Source: CAKSHC01 sp045631845 (GTDB lineage Bacteria > Bacillota > Clostridia > Oscillospirales > UMGS1783). From it: 64,000 bases of DNA. The notes beneath the pieces are model-generated. The model saw only the letters and a list, made by a program, of their open reading frames with translations. It was not told the DNA's origin and did no database searches. The translations under genes and the position numbers were made by a program. Below, in pieces: positions 23,623 to 32,897 of the stretch. The stretch covers positions 4,875 to 68,874 of the forward strand of contig JAZQVM010000045.1 of assembly GCA_045631845.1 (NCBI GenBank), written 5' to 3'. Position 1 is the first letter of the stretch, and each line of letters opens with the position of its first letter.

Positions 23623-24900
23623 TTATGCCAACAATTTCTCAATGGCGGCCAATTTCACGCACACGCAGAAAACATCCATCGCCATCTGCAGATCCTCAAC
23701 AGAAGGAAAACTGGGTGCAATACGGATATTGCTGTCCTGAGGATCATTCTTATAGGGGAAGGTAGCGCCGGCACCCGTCATAACCACGCCCGCCTCCTTC
23801 ATCAGCACGACGATACGCTTAGCGCATCCCGCCATAGCATTAAAGGATACAAAATAACCACCCTTGGGCGTGATCCAGCAGCCGATGCCCAATCCGCTCA
23901 ATTCCCGATCCAGCGTGTCGGTCACCACGTCAAAACGAGGACGAAGCACCTGCGCATGCTTTCTCATGTGCGCTTTGATGCCTGCAACATCCTTAAAATA
24001 TTTGATATGTCGTAACTCGTTAATTTTGTCCGGACCAATGGTCTGATAGAACATCTGCTTCTTAATAAATTCCACATTCGCCTTTGATGCAACCATGCAG
24101 GCCACGCCGGCACCGGGATAGCAGATCTTAGATGTGGATGCAAATTCAAAGATCATATCTTCATTGCCGTACTCACGAGCCAAGGAGAAAATTTCGGGAA
24201 TTTCAATCTCCTCATCGGTCAAATGATGGACAACATAGGCATTATCATAGAAAATACGGAAATCGTCAGCCGCAGGCTTGAGAGCCGCCAATCGGCGTAC
24301 CGTTTCATCCGAATACACAATACTGTCGGGATTGGAGTATTTGGGAACACACCAAATACCCTTAATCGAAGCATCCTGCGCTACTAATTTCTCCACAACA
24401 TCCATATCGGGACCATCTTCGGTCATCGGAACCGTGACCAGTTCAAAACCAAAGAACTCAGTAATGGCAAAATGACGGTCATAGCCGGGGGACGGACAAA
24501 GGAACTTCAATCCTTCCTGTTTGCCCCAAGGCTTGTCAGAACCGTATACACCATGAGTCATGGCACGGGCAACGGTATCGTACATCATGGTTAAAGAAGA
24601 GTTTCCGCCCACAATTACCATGGAATCGTCCACATCCAAGAGTTCGGCAAACATTTTCTTAATCGAGGGCAGACCGTCGAGCACACCATAGTTACGCGCA
24701 TCAATACCATCGATCATGCAATCGGCACTATCTTTGATGCAATGAAGCATATCTTCGCTCAAATCCAATTGCTCTTTACCCGGTTTGCCTCGGGACATAT
24801 CCAAGGACAGATTTCGGCTTTGAATCTGCGCATATTCCTTCTGCAATCCGCTATACAGTTCTTGCAGTTCTTCTCTGGTCATTTCTGTGTACTTTTTCAT
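23623..24900 (-). CDS. PLP-dependent aminotransferase, class I-like (aspartate aminotransferase type, PF12897-like)
   Basis: About 425 residues. The N-terminal SRNLSLDMSRGKPGKEQLDL and the fold-type I features (GGNSSLTMMYD, FIYDNAYVVHHL near the PLP phenol, FASTSKICYPGAG with the Schiff-base lysine) match the clostridial and actinobacterial aspartate aminotransferase branch. ATG 24900 follows GGAG by 7 bases; the frame extends to 24912 without a better site. Likely role: glutamate/oxaloacetate amino transfer in the cytosol. Exact specificity is inferred. Confidence 0.85.
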   Translation of the reverse strand: MKKYTEMTREELQELYSGLQKEYAQIQSRNLSLDMSRGKPGKEQLDLSEDMLHCIKDSADCMIDGIDARNYGVLDGLPSIKKMFAELLDVDDSMVIVGGNSSLTMMYDTVARAMTHGVYGSDKPWGKQEGLKFLCPSPGYDRHFAITEFFGFELVTVPMTEDGPDMDVVEKLVAQDASIKGIWCVPKYSNPDSIVYSDETVRRLAALKPAADDFRIFYDNAYVVHHLTDEEIEIPEIFSLAREYGNEDMIFEFASTSKICYPGAGVACMVASKANVEFIKKQMFYQTIGPDKINELRHIKYFKDVAGIKAHMRKHAQVLRPRFDVVTDTLDRELSGLGIGCWITPKGGYFVSFNAMAGCAKRIVVLMKEAGVVMTGAGATFPYKNDPQDSNIRIAPSFPSVEDLQMAMDVFCVCVKLAAIEKLLA

Positions 24901-24912
24901 GATTTTCTCCAT

Positions 24913-25632
24913 TTATAACGATTTAATATATTGTACTTCTTCTTCGGTTAAAAACCGTGTTTGTCCGGGCTTAATATTTCCTAATCGCAACTGGGCGATA
25001 GACTCTCTTTTGAGCAATTTCACCTGCAATCCCAATTGTTCGCACATGCGTCGAATCTGTCGGTTTTTCCCTTCATAGATCGTAATATGAAAAACACTGC
25101 GCGCTTCGGTTTTTTCACGCACCTGAATTTCGGCAGGTTGCAACTGCTCCCCGTCTTCCAAGGCCATACCTTCACTCATGAGCCTAATCTGCTCGTCGGT
25201 CAATTCCCCATTTACCGTGACTCGATAAGTCTTGGGAATATGCGCCGAGGGCGAAGCCAAACGGTGAGCCAATTCCCCGTCATCGGTCAACAACAACATG
25301 CCTTCCGAATCCTTATCTAACCGCCCGACAGGATAAACTCTGGCGCTGATGTTAGGAATTAAATCCTTCACACATTTTCGCCCCAACTCATCACTAAGCG
25401 TTGTAACATAGCCACGGGGTTTATACAAAATCAAGTAGGTCGGGCGGCGCTGAATCGTCCGTACCGGCTTACCGTCTACCGAAATCTTTTCCTCTCCGGT
25501 CACCGTCTGTCCGAGATAGGCGGATTTTCCGTTCACGCTGACACGACCGGCCTCAATCAGCGTTTCCCCTTGCCGTCGAGAACATAATCCCTGATCGGCT
25601 AAAAATTTTTGCAAACGAATCGGTTTGTCCAT
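24913..25632 (-). CDS. rluB: 23S rRNA pseudouridine synthase, RluB/RsuA family
   Basis: A 239-residue protein. The S4 RNA-binding domain is N-terminal (IRLQKFLADQGLCSRRQGE). The catalytic domain has the GRLDKDSEGMLLLTDDGEL motif with the active-site aspartate near residue 105, and KNRQIRRMCE near the C terminus. In Firmicutes this type modifies helix 89 of 23S rRNA. It sits 12 bases before the aminotransferase gene and 41 after dacF. Confidence 0.92.
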   Translation of the reverse strand: MDKPIRLQKFLADQGLCSRRQGETLIEAGRVSVNGKSAYLGQTVTGEEKISVDGKPVRTIQRRPTYLILYKPRGYVTTLSDELGRKCVKDLIPNISARVYPVGRLDKDSEGMLLLTDDGELAHRLASPSAHIPKTYRVTVNGELTDEQIRLMSEGMALEDGEQLQPAEIQVREKTEARSVFHITIYEGKNRQIRRMCEQLGLQVKLLKRESIAQLRLGNIKPGQTRFLTEEEVQYIKSL

Positions 25633-25673
25633 ATCAAATCCTCCTATCCCTTTATTTTATATGATTTTTTCAT

Positions 25674-26798
25674 TTATAGCAATAACAAATTGAAAATTCT
25701 TCGCCATTCCATTTGAAAACTTTTTGTTACAGAAGATCGTAGCGCAACATCCTCTACCGCACATAGATCGATGGTAGCCACCGCTTTTCCGTTACAGCTA
25801 ATCTCTGCCTTGGCCAACACCTGCCCTTTGCGTATGGGCGCAAATACAACCGCAGGCGTTTGGTGCAATATCTCATAGGTCAACCCCTCTTGCGTATTCG
25901 GCAAGCAGATCGGCATACTGTTGGTAGCCACAACCGATCCCGCCACGCCGCCGGCAACCGGAACCGTTACCGCAATTTCATCGACATCGGCTTGCTTGGT
26001 TATCGCCATCTTGCTAAAACCGTAATCCAATAATTGCGCATGGTCCTGCCAATCGTCGGGGGCGCGTAAGGTAACGCAGATCAAGGCAATACCGTCCTTA
26101 GAGGCCGAGGATACCAAACAACGCCCCGCCGCCTTGGTAAATCCCGTCTTCATACCCGTTGCATAGTCATACATGCGAAGCAAAGAATTGTGATTGCTGT
26201 AACTATGAGTGAGGCCATCCACAGTGGTAAATGTTATATTTTTTGTTGCCACTATGCGGGAGAGTACCGCATCCTGATGAGCAAAGCGTCCAATCTGCGC
26301 CAACTCCCGTGCCGTAGTATAATGTGTCTCATCAGGCAAGCCCGATGGGTTGGCAAATGCGGTACTCGCCAATCCCATCTCTCCTGCCCGTCGGTTCATA
26401 TAGGAAATAAACGTCTCTCGATCCCCGTCAAATGCATGTTCTGCTAATGCCTCGGCCGCATCATTACCCGAACTGAGAAGCAGCGCATAAAGCAACTGCT
26501 CTACACTTATCCGCTCCCCTGCCTGCAAATTTGAACTGCTTCCTTCAACGCCTGCCGCGGATTGGCTGATCGTCACAATCTCATCCAACCGACAACATTC
26601 CCGTATCATTAACGCCGTAAATAGCTTTGTTGTGCTGGCCATAGGCATGACCATATCGGGATCCTTTTCATATAATACATGACCTGTCATGGCTTCAATC
26701 AAAATACAACTTTGCGCCGATATCGCCATCTCCGCCCGCACAGGCAAAACAAAACTGCATATAATAATCACGAGTATTATGCTGCATATTCGCTTCAT
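25674..26798 (-). CDS. D-alanyl-D-alanine carboxypeptidase (DacF/DacB family)
   Basis: Secreted low-molecular-weight penicillin-binding protein of 374 residues that trims peptidoglycan pentapeptides. A signal peptide spans residues 1-22, ending near VRA. The active-site motifs are complete: S55-T-T-K58, S110-G-N112 and K217-T-G219. A C-terminal beta domain follows (residues 280-374). GGAGGGG lies just before the ATG. Homologues include sporulation-specific DacF and DacB, but no clear sporulation promoter is visible here, so the timing of expression is open. Confidence 0.92.
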   Translation of the reverse strand: MKRICSIILVIIICSFVLPVRAEMAISAQSCILIEAMTGHVLYEKDPDMVMPMASTTKLFTALMIRECCRLDEIVTISQSAAGVEGSSSNLQAGERISVEQLLYALLLSSGNDAAEALAEHAFDGDRETFISYMNRRAGEMGLASTAFANPSGLPDETHYTTARELAQIGRFAHQDAVLSRIVATKNITFTTVDGLTHSYSNHNSLLRMYDYATGMKTGFTKAAGRCLVSSASKDGIALICVTLRAPDDWQDHAQLLDYGFSKMAITKQADVDEIAVTVPVAGGVAGSVVATNSMPICLPNTQEGLTYEILHQTPAVVFAPIRKGQVLAKAEISCNGKAVATIDLCAVEDVALRSSVTKSFQMEWRRIFNLLLL

Positions 26799-26855
26799 AT
26801 TATCCCCTCCTATTAATACTTTATCTTATTCTAAACCATAGGGGAAAATGAACGC

Positions 26856-26889
26856 AAAAAAACAGGAAAAGCACATGGCTTTTCCTGTT
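26856..26889 (-). terminator. Intrinsic terminator of rpsU
   Basis: AACAGGAAAAGC (26861-26872) pairs with GCTTTTCCTGTT (26878-26889) across a 5-base loop, followed on the minus strand by TTTTTT. Confidence 0.92.
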
Positions 26890-26898
26890 TCTCAATGC

Positions 26899-27075
26899 TT
26901 ATTTGTATTTGCGCTTACGAGCAGCTTCGGACTTTTTCTTACGCTTAACACTGGGTTTCTCGTAATGCTCTCTCTTGCGGAGTTCGGACAACGTGCCGTC
27001 CTTCGAGCAGGATCTCTTAAATCTTCTAAGAGCGCTGTCGAGCGACTCGTTTTCTTTAACCTTAACGACTGCCAT
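26899..27075 (-). CDS. rpsU: 30S ribosomal protein S21
   Basis: A 58-residue basic ribosomal protein. Translation of the minus strand from ATG 27075 reads MAVVKVKENESLDSALRRF, continues through KRSCSKDGTLSELRKREHYE, and ends in the basic tail RKRKYK. GGAGGG lies 9 bases upstream. The gene is monocistronic, with a consensus promoter and a strong terminator. Confidence 0.97.
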   Translation of the reverse strand: MAVVKVKENESLDSALRRFKRSCSKDGTLSELRKREHYEKPSVKRKKKSEAARKRKYK

Positions 27076-27123
27076 TATGTTCTACCCTCCCTCCGAATAT
27101 GAAACCTTAAAACTACGAGTTTA

Positions 27124-27152
27124 ATTATAATAAACCTATCGTCAATTGTCAA
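27124..27152 (-). promoter_or_regulatory. Perfect-consensus sigma-A promoter of rpsU
   Basis: TTGACA (27147-27152, minus strand), a 17-base spacer and TATAAT (27124-27129): an exact match to both consensus hexamers. It starts 9 bases past the leuS stop. Confidence 0.9.
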
Positions 27153-27160
27153 GCAATATT

Positions 27161-29566
27161 TTACTTTACAACCAAGTTAATTAACTTATTTTTAACATAA
27201 ATCGTCTTAAAGACAGATTTTCCGTCAATGGCGGCCTTCACTTTCTCGTCAGCAAGCGCCAAATCCACCACCGTCTGCTGCTCCGAGTCGGGCGCAATGG
27301 GAATCAGGCTGCGCAATTTGCCGTTGATCTGAACGGGAATCTGAATGGTGTCATCCACCGTCTTGCTCTCGTCATACTCGGGCCAAACAGCCGAGGTAGT
27401 GATGTCTTGCTCATGACCGCACATCTGCCACATTTCCTCAGCCAGATGCGGAGCAAAGGGGCTAACCATCAGAATGTAATCGCTCAGCGCCTTCTTGGTG
27501 ATAGATCCCGCCGCATAGATATCATTCAGTAACGCCATCAGCGAAGCAATTGCCGTATTGAACTTCATATCTTCAATATCCGCCGAAACCTTCTTGATGG
27601 TCTTGTGGAAATTCTTCTCCAGAGCGCCGTAATCGTCGCCCTCAACCATCATATCCAGCAGGTTAAAGACACGTTCCAAGAACCGCTTGCATCCCTTGAT
27701 CGACTGGCTCGACCAAGGCGCCGCCTTCTCAAAGTCACCAATAAACATGATAAACAAGCGCAAGGTGTCAGCACCGTACTCAGCCACCACATCATCGGGA
27801 TTGACCACATTCCCACGGGACTTGGACATCTTTTCACCGTTCTCGCCCAAAATCATACCGTGCGAGGTACGCTTCTGATAAGGCTCACAGGTCGGTACTA
27901 CACCCAAATCATACAGGAACTTATGCCAGAACCGAGAATAGAGCAAATGCAACGTGGTGTGCTCCATACCGCCGTTATACCAGTCGATCGGCGACCAGTA
28001 CTCCAGCGCTTCCTTCGAAGCCAACGCATCATCGTTGTTCGGGTCAATGTAGCGCAGGAAATACCACGAAGATCCCGCCCACTGCGGCATGGTATCGGTC
28101 TCTCTGCGAGCAGGAGCTCCACAGTGAGGACAGGTCGTGTTAATCCACTCGGTCATATTGGCCAACGGTGACTCGCCGTTGTCGGTCGGTTCATAACTCT
28201 CCACTTCCGGTAACTGTAAAGGCAATTCACTTTCCGGAATGGGCACCCAACCGCAATGCTCACAATAGACCATCGGAATCGGCTCACCCCAATACCGCTG
28301 ACGGGAGAATACCCAGTCACGCAACTTGAAGTTGACCTTCTTGGTGCCAATTCCCTGCTCCTCAAAAAACTCAATAATCTTATCAATGGCTTCCTTAACC
28401 GTCAATCCATTTAAGAATCCCGAATTGATCATCGTTCCGTTCTCAATATCGGTAAACGGTCCATCACTAATATCTCCACCATCCACAACCTGCACCATCG
28501 GCAAATCAAACGCCTTGGCAAAATCATAGTCACGGGTATCGTGTGCCGGCACCGCCATGATCGCACCCGTGCCATAGGACATCAACACGTAATCGGACAC
28601 AAAAATGGGAATCTCCTTACCCGTCGCCGGATTGATGGCACGAATCCCATCTAAGCAAACGCCCGTCTTATCCTTGTTGATCTCGCTACGCTCAAAATCA
28701 CTCTTGCGTGCCGCCAACGCTGCATAGTCCTTGATCGCATCATAGTTGGCCAGCTTATCCTTGTTCGCCTCAATCATCGGATGTTCAGGCGAAATAACCA
28801 TGTAAGTAGCACCAAAAATGGTATCGGGACGTGTTGTGAAGATTAAGAGCGTATCTCCCGCCGTCGTCTTAAAGGAAACCTCAGCCCCATAGCTCTTACC
28901 GATCCAGTTCTTCTGCTGAATCTTAACACGCTCAATGAAATCAACCTCATCCAGATCGCTGATCAAACGGTCGGCATACTCGGTAATCTTGAGCATCCAC
29001 TGGCTCTTAACACGACGCTCAACAGGCGATCCGCAACGCTCGCAAACACCGTTGACCACTTCCTCGTTAGCCAATACACACTTACAGGAGGTACACCAGT
29101 TAACGGCCATCTCCTTCTTGTAGGCCAATCCCTTCTTGAATAACTGCAGGAAAATCCACTGTGTCCACTTATAATATGCCGGATCGGTCGTCGAAATCTC
29201 TCTGGACCAGTCAAAGGACATACCCGTCGCTTTGATCTGCTCCTTAAAATGCGCAATGTTTTGCGCCGTAACAATCTTCGGATGAATCTTATTCTTAATC
29301 GCATAGTTCTCGGTCGGCAAACCAAACGCATCCCAGCCAATCGGGAACAATACATTGTAACCGTTCAAACGACGTTTACGCGCCACAACATCCATCGCCG
29401 TGTAAGGACGGGTATGCCCTACATGAAGCCCCTGCCCCGACGGATACGGAAACTCAATAAGCGCATAGAATTTCGGTTTGTCCGAATCGGTTCCCGTCTT
29501 AAATGTTTCGTTCTTCTCCCAATGGTCTTGCCATTTCTTTTCAATTGCAGAAAAATCGTATTTCAT
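27161..29566 (-). CDS. leuS: Leucyl-tRNA synthetase
   Basis: Class I aminoacyl-tRNA synthetase of 801 residues. The HIGH-type motif is H48-V-G-H51 and the KMSKS motif is intact in GEKMSKSRGN. A zinc-binding CTSCK/CERCG pair lies near residue 165, and the CP1 editing domain with the TTRPDTIFGATYMV motif follows. It is the last gene of the smc-led operon. No T-box leader is present in the 30 bases before it. No terminator follows, so reading into rpsU is possible. Confidence 0.97.
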   Translation of the reverse strand: MKYDFSAIEKKWQDHWEKNETFKTGTDSDKPKFYALIEFPYPSGQGLHVGHTRPYTAMDVVARKRRLNGYNVLFPIGWDAFGLPTENYAIKNKIHPKIVTAQNIAHFKEQIKATGMSFDWSREISTTDPAYYKWTQWIFLQLFKKGLAYKKEMAVNWCTSCKCVLANEEVVNGVCERCGSPVERRVKSQWMLKITEYADRLISDLDEVDFIERVKIQQKNWIGKSYGAEVSFKTTAGDTLLIFTTRPDTIFGATYMVISPEHPMIEANKDKLANYDAIKDYAALAARKSDFERSEINKDKTGVCLDGIRAINPATGKEIPIFVSDYVLMSYGTGAIMAVPAHDTRDYDFAKAFDLPMVQVVDGGDISDGPFTDIENGTMINSGFLNGLTVKEAIDKIIEFFEEQGIGTKKVNFKLRDWVFSRQRYWGEPIPMVYCEHCGWVPIPESELPLQLPEVESYEPTDNGESPLANMTEWINTTCPHCGAPARRETDTMPQWAGSSWYFLRYIDPNNDDALASKEALEYWSPIDWYNGGMEHTTLHLLYSRFWHKFLYDLGVVPTCEPYQKRTSHGMILGENGEKMSKSRGNVVNPDDVVAEYGADTLRLFIMFIGDFEKAAPWSSQSIKGCKRFLERVFNLLDMMVEGDDYGALEKNFHKTIKKVSADIEDMKFNTAIASLMALLNDIYAAGSITKKALSDYILMVSPFAPHLAEEMWQMCGHEQDITTSAVWPEYDESKTVDDTIQIPVQINGKLRSLIPIAPDSEQQTVVDLALADEKVKAAIDGKSVFKTIYVKNKLINLVVK

Positions 29567-29596
29567 TTTATGCCTTCCTGTCAGCCTTTCGGCGTA

Positions 29597-29950
29597 TTAT
29601 TCTTCAAATTGAGCCGTGTCGATCTCGTCGGCATCCGCCCAAAGTTTTTCAAGGTTGTAATAATCTCTGGCCGTAGGGTGGAAAATATGCACCACAACAC
29701 TATCATAGTCAAGCAAAATCCAGTTCCCCGAACTGTACCCTTCCCGATGCGATACCACAACTCCGGCCTGCTCCAGCTTAAATTCCACTTCATCGGCAAT
29801 CGCCTTGATCTGCGTCGTCGATGTACCGTTACAAATGACAAAATAATCAGCAACCGCCGTCAATTTGTCAATCTTCAACACCTTAACGTTGATCGCCTTA
29901 CGGTTTTCCATAGCGCCAACAATTGTCTTCAACATTACCTTTTCCATCAT
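29597..29950 (-). CDS. rsfS: Ribosomal silencing factor RsfS
   Basis: A 117-residue protein that binds L14 and blocks subunit joining when nutrients are scarce. It shows the family core KIDKLTAVADYFVICNGTST followed by the GNWILLDYDSVVVHIF motif. It overlaps the yqeK stop by four bases (ATGA). The block nadD-yqeK-rsfS is conserved in Firmicutes. Confidence 0.95.
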   Translation of the reverse strand: MMEKVMLKTIVGAMENRKAINVKVLKIDKLTAVADYFVICNGTSTTQIKAIADEVEFKLEQAGVVVSHREGYSSGNWILLDYDSVVVHIFHPTARDYYNLEKLWADADEIDTAQFEE

Positions 29951-30519
29951 TTCGCCCTTTCTGATACTAATTGATTATAACATAAAAATGTGTCCGGATG
30001 AATCGGTGCCGACCTCTCCAATAACTCCTCAATCGTCTGTTTCATGGCCTGCAACAACATCGCATCCAATCCCTCATCGATCAAGGCTCGCACTTCCTCT
30101 ACCCCATCAAAGGTTCGGTTCACTTCAATATAATCGGCTAAATACACGATTTTATCCAATACCGTCATATTCGCCCGCCCTGTCGTGTGATACCGAAGCG
30201 CATCCAACACCATCGGATCATCAATACCTAAACAATCTCGGGCATACCCCGCCGCCGTCATAGCATGCCATAACTTGGGCGAACACTTCTCCATATCCGT
30301 CAAAGCAATACCGAATTGCCCACACATCTCCAATTGCTCTTGCGCAGAACATTCCTTGGTAATGTCATGCAACCAGCTGGCCAAGCACGCCTGCTCGGGA
30401 TCCGCCCCATACCGCACCGCCAAGTCATACGCCGCATCCACCACACCGCAGGTATGCAGATACCGCTTGAGCGATAACCGCTCCTTGGCCAGCGATTTGA
30501 AATCTTGCTTATTCTTCAT
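29947..30519 (-). CDS. yqeK: HD-domain diadenosine tetraphosphatase YqeK
   Basis: A 190-residue metal-dependent phosphohydrolase predicted to cleave Ap4A symmetrically to ADP. HD-domain ligands are visible: H in LHTCGVVDAA, HD in SWLHDITKE, H in HAMTAAGYA and D in LADYIEVNR. It overlaps nadD by 11 bases and rsfS by four. Confidence 0.92.
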   Translation of the reverse strand: MKNKQDFKSLAKERLSLKRYLHTCGVVDAAYDLAVRYGADPEQACLASWLHDITKECSAQEQLEMCGQFGIALTDMEKCSPKLWHAMTAAGYARDCLGIDDPMVLDALRYHTTGRANMTVLDKIVYLADYIEVNRTFDGVEEVRALIDEGLDAMLLQAMKQTIEELLERSAPIHPDTFLCYNQLVSERAK

Positions 30520-31090
30520 GATATAACTGATGCTCCTGCATATACTGCCACACCGCCGGCTCTACCATATTCCCCTGCACCGATCCGTCCCGTATCTCAC
30601 TGGAACTGACCGCCAAAGGCTTTATGAAAATAATCCGACAACGGGCACGATATTTAAAAAAGTAAAAAACTTTTTTCAACCACAATTTCAAAAGCACATG
30701 CTTCTCCCTTGCCGCCGTTACGATGGTCGCCATCGCAAAAATGGAAGCCGTGTCCCGCCATGTTCCCAAGGATAAAAACATATCACTGCCGCAAATCAAA
30801 TGCAGCTGATCGGTCGGATACTGCTCCCGCAACTGTCGCAGCGTATCTACCGTGTAACTCTTCCCCTTCCGCTCCAATTCTATGTTCGAAACTTCATGAT
30901 CGGGAAAAGCCAACCGAGCCATCTCAAACCGATGAGTAGGATCGTTATCGGCCACCGTCTTATGCGGCGGCATATAGGACGGAATGACAATCACCCGATC
31001 CAAACCAACTTTCTCCACTACACGGTCCAATAACAACCGATGCCCCTTGTGCGGCGGATTAAAAGTGCCGCCGAAAATACCGATTTTCAC
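30509..31090 (-). CDS. nadD: Nicotinate-nucleotide adenylyltransferase
   Basis: Makes deamido-NAD from nicotinate mononucleotide and ATP. The nucleotidyltransferase motif GIFGGTFNPPHKGH is at the N terminus, and SSSEIRDG is near the C terminus. GTG 31090 has GGAG 8 bases upstream and gives the usual MKIGIFGG-type start; a GTG at 31099 is the alternative. About 193 residues. It sits between yhbY and yqeK in the operon. Confidence 0.94.
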   Translation of the reverse strand: MKIGIFGGTFNPPHKGHRLLLDRVVEKVGLDRVIVIPSYMPPHKTVADNDPTHRFEMARLAFPDHEVSNIELERKGKSYTVDTLRQLREQYPTDQLHLICGSDMFLSLGTWRDTASIFAMATIVTAAREKHVLLKLWLKKVFYFFKYRARCRIIFIKPLAVSSSEIRDGSVQGNMVEPAVWQYMQEHQLYHEE

Positions 31091-31095
31091 ATCGA

Positions 31096-31392
31096 TCACT
31101 CCAAAACGATCTTACGTTTCTCGTGATCGCTGGCCGGCCGATACAATACAATCTTTGACCCAATGCATTGCACCACATCCGCCCCCAAAGCCTCGGCTAA
31201 CTGCCCGGCGCACTCCTTGGTAGTCATAAATGCCGTCTCCAGCACATTGATCTTGAACATTTCTTTGATTTCTAAGGTTTCATCCAGCTGCCGAATCAGA
31301 TTCTCGGTAATGCCCGCCTTGCCCAGCTGCTCGGTCGCCTTCATGGTATTTGCCATCTTGCGCAACTGCGCCCGTTGTCCACTGGTAATCAT
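31096..31392 (-). CDS. yhbY: YhbY-type RNA-binding (CRM domain) protein
   Basis: A 98-residue single CRM domain that associates with pre-50S particles. It contains LRKMANTMKATEQLGKAG, resembling the family's helix, and IGSKIVLYRPA at the end. The start overlaps the rdgB stop (ATGA). Its neighbours nadD, yqeK and rsfS are its usual ones in Firmicutes; ObgE, often adjacent, is absent here. Confidence 0.93.
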   Translation of the reverse strand: MITSGQRAQLRKMANTMKATEQLGKAGITENLIRQLDETLEIKEMFKINVLETAFMTTKECAGQLAEALGADVVQCIGSKIVLYRPASDHEKRKIVLE

Positions 31393-31982
31393 TTGTTCTC
31401 CTGTATCTCTTGTAGTTTCATTCGAAGCGCCGCCAAGGCCGCACCCCGATGACTGATCGCATTCTTTTCCTCATCCGTAAGTTCCGAAAAGGTCTTCCCC
31501 TGCGACGGAATGTAGAAAACGGGGTCATAACCAAACCCGCCGCTTCCTGCCGCCTCATGGGCAATTTCACCCAAACAACGACCCGTTACGGTAAACGACA
31601 CATCCTCAGGTAATACACAGGCAATCGCACACTCGAAACTGGCACTGCGGTCAGCCGCATCCCCGATCTCCTGTTGCAGTTTGGCAATCTTCTCCGGATA
31701 GGTTGCATCCTCACCGCCATAGCGTGCCGAGTAAATACCGGGGCGCCCGCCCAAAGCATTTACGCACAAGCCCGAATCATCGGCAATCGTGCCCAGCCCT
31801 GTTAACGCATAGCCACACTGCGCCTTGATCATGGCATTTTCTTCAAAGGTCGAGCCGGTCTCCTCGGGATCAAAGTCAACACCTAATTCTTTAGGTATCA
31901 CCGTTTCAAATCCGAGAGGACCTAAAATCTCATCGATTTCCCGTTTCTTGTTGACATTATTGGTCGCAATCAGCAGTTTCAT
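31389..31982 (-). CDS. rdgB: XTP/dITP diphosphatase (RdgB/HAM1)
   Basis: House-cleaning pyrophosphatase that removes non-canonical purine triphosphates. It has 197 residues. It shows LLIATNNVNKKREI at the N terminus, ADDSGLCVNALGGRPGIYSA, and GSGGFGYDPVFYIP. The C-terminal SHRGAAL is also intact. It overlaps yhbY and ftsY by four bases each. Confidence 0.96.
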   Translation of the reverse strand: MKLLIATNNVNKKREIDEILGPLGFETVIPKELGVDFDPEETGSTFEENAMIKAQCGYALTGLGTIADDSGLCVNALGGRPGIYSARYGGEDATYPEKIAKLQQEIGDAADRSASFECAIACVLPEDVSFTVTGRCLGEIAHEAAGSGGFGYDPVFYIPSQGKTFSELTDEEKNAISHRGAALAALRMKLQEIQENK

Positions 31983-32887
31983 TCTAACAATCCTTTAGCA
32001 TAACTCTCGGGCGAGAATAAGTCAAAATCATCCGCACCTTCGCCCAATCCTACAAACTTAATGGGAATCCCCAGCTGATGCAACACGCCGATGGCCATAC
32101 CGCCGCGAGCCGTGCCGTCCAGCTTGGTCAATACAATACCGGTCAATCCCGTTGCCGTGGCAAATTCCTTGGCTTGGTTGATGGCATTCTGCCCTGTCGT
32201 CGCATCAATCACCAGCAAAAATTCCTTGTCGGCATCGGGTAACTCCCGATCAATCACACGACTCATCTTGGTCAGTTCATCCATCAAATGCTTTTTGTTA
32301 TGCAAGCGACCGGCCGTATCACAAACAATCACATCTTTGCCCCGAGCCTTGGCCGCCGCAATGGCATCAAACAGTACCGCCGCCGGATCTCCGCCCTCAC
32401 GGTGCTTGACAATATCAATATCAATCCGCTTGGCCCAGATATCCAACTGCTCCGACGCCGCCGCACGGAAGGTATCTCCTGCCGCCAGCAACACCTGCTT
32501 GCCGTTGTCGTGCAGGTACTTAGCCAATTTAGCGCAAGTAGTCGTCTTGCCCGTACCGTTAACACCAATGACCATAATCACCGACGGCTTGGTGTTAATC
32601 TGCAAGGCCGACCGATCGTCCGACATCTGCTCGGTAATAATCCGCATCAACAGTTCCCGCACCTGCTCGGCCGTAGAGATCTTCTCCAGTTTCGCCTGCT
32701 TTCTTAACTTGTCAATGATCTCCTCGGTCACTTCCACTCCCGCATCGGCCATAATCAGAGTTTCTTCCAGTTCTTCCAGAAAATCCTCATCCACCGTGCG
32801 GAAATTGGAAAGCAAGGAGTTCATACTCTCACCAAAAGATTGGCGGGTCTTGCTTAATGTACTTTTCAGCTTTTCAAAAAGTCCCAT
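31979..32887 (-). CDS. ftsY: Signal recognition particle receptor FtsY
   Basis: SRP receptor GTPase that delivers nascent membrane proteins to the Sec translocon. It has 302 residues, short because the acidic A domain is absent, as is usual in Firmicutes. The NG domain carries GVNGTGKTTTCAKLA (P-loop), DTAGRLHNKKHLMDEL and TKLDG. It starts 10 bases after smc, which is its conserved partner. Confidence 0.97.
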   Translation of the reverse strand: MGLFEKLKSTLSKTRQSFGESMNSLLSNFRTVDEDFLEELEETLIMADAGVEVTEEIIDKLRKQAKLEKISTAEQVRELLMRIITEQMSDDRSALQINTKPSVIMVIGVNGTGKTTTCAKLAKYLHDNGKQVLLAAGDTFRAAASEQLDIWAKRIDIDIVKHREGGDPAAVLFDAIAAAKARGKDVIVCDTAGRLHNKKHLMDELTKMSRVIDRELPDADKEFLLVIDATTGQNAINQAKEFATATGLTGIVLTKLDGTARGGMAIGVLHQLGIPIKFVGLGEGADDFDLFSPESYAKGLLE

Positions 32888-32897
32888 CTATATGCTC

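Noticed and set aside
29567..29596. T-box riboswitch before leuS
   Set aside because: Only 30 bases separate rsfS and leuS and no specifier stem or T-box sequence is present.
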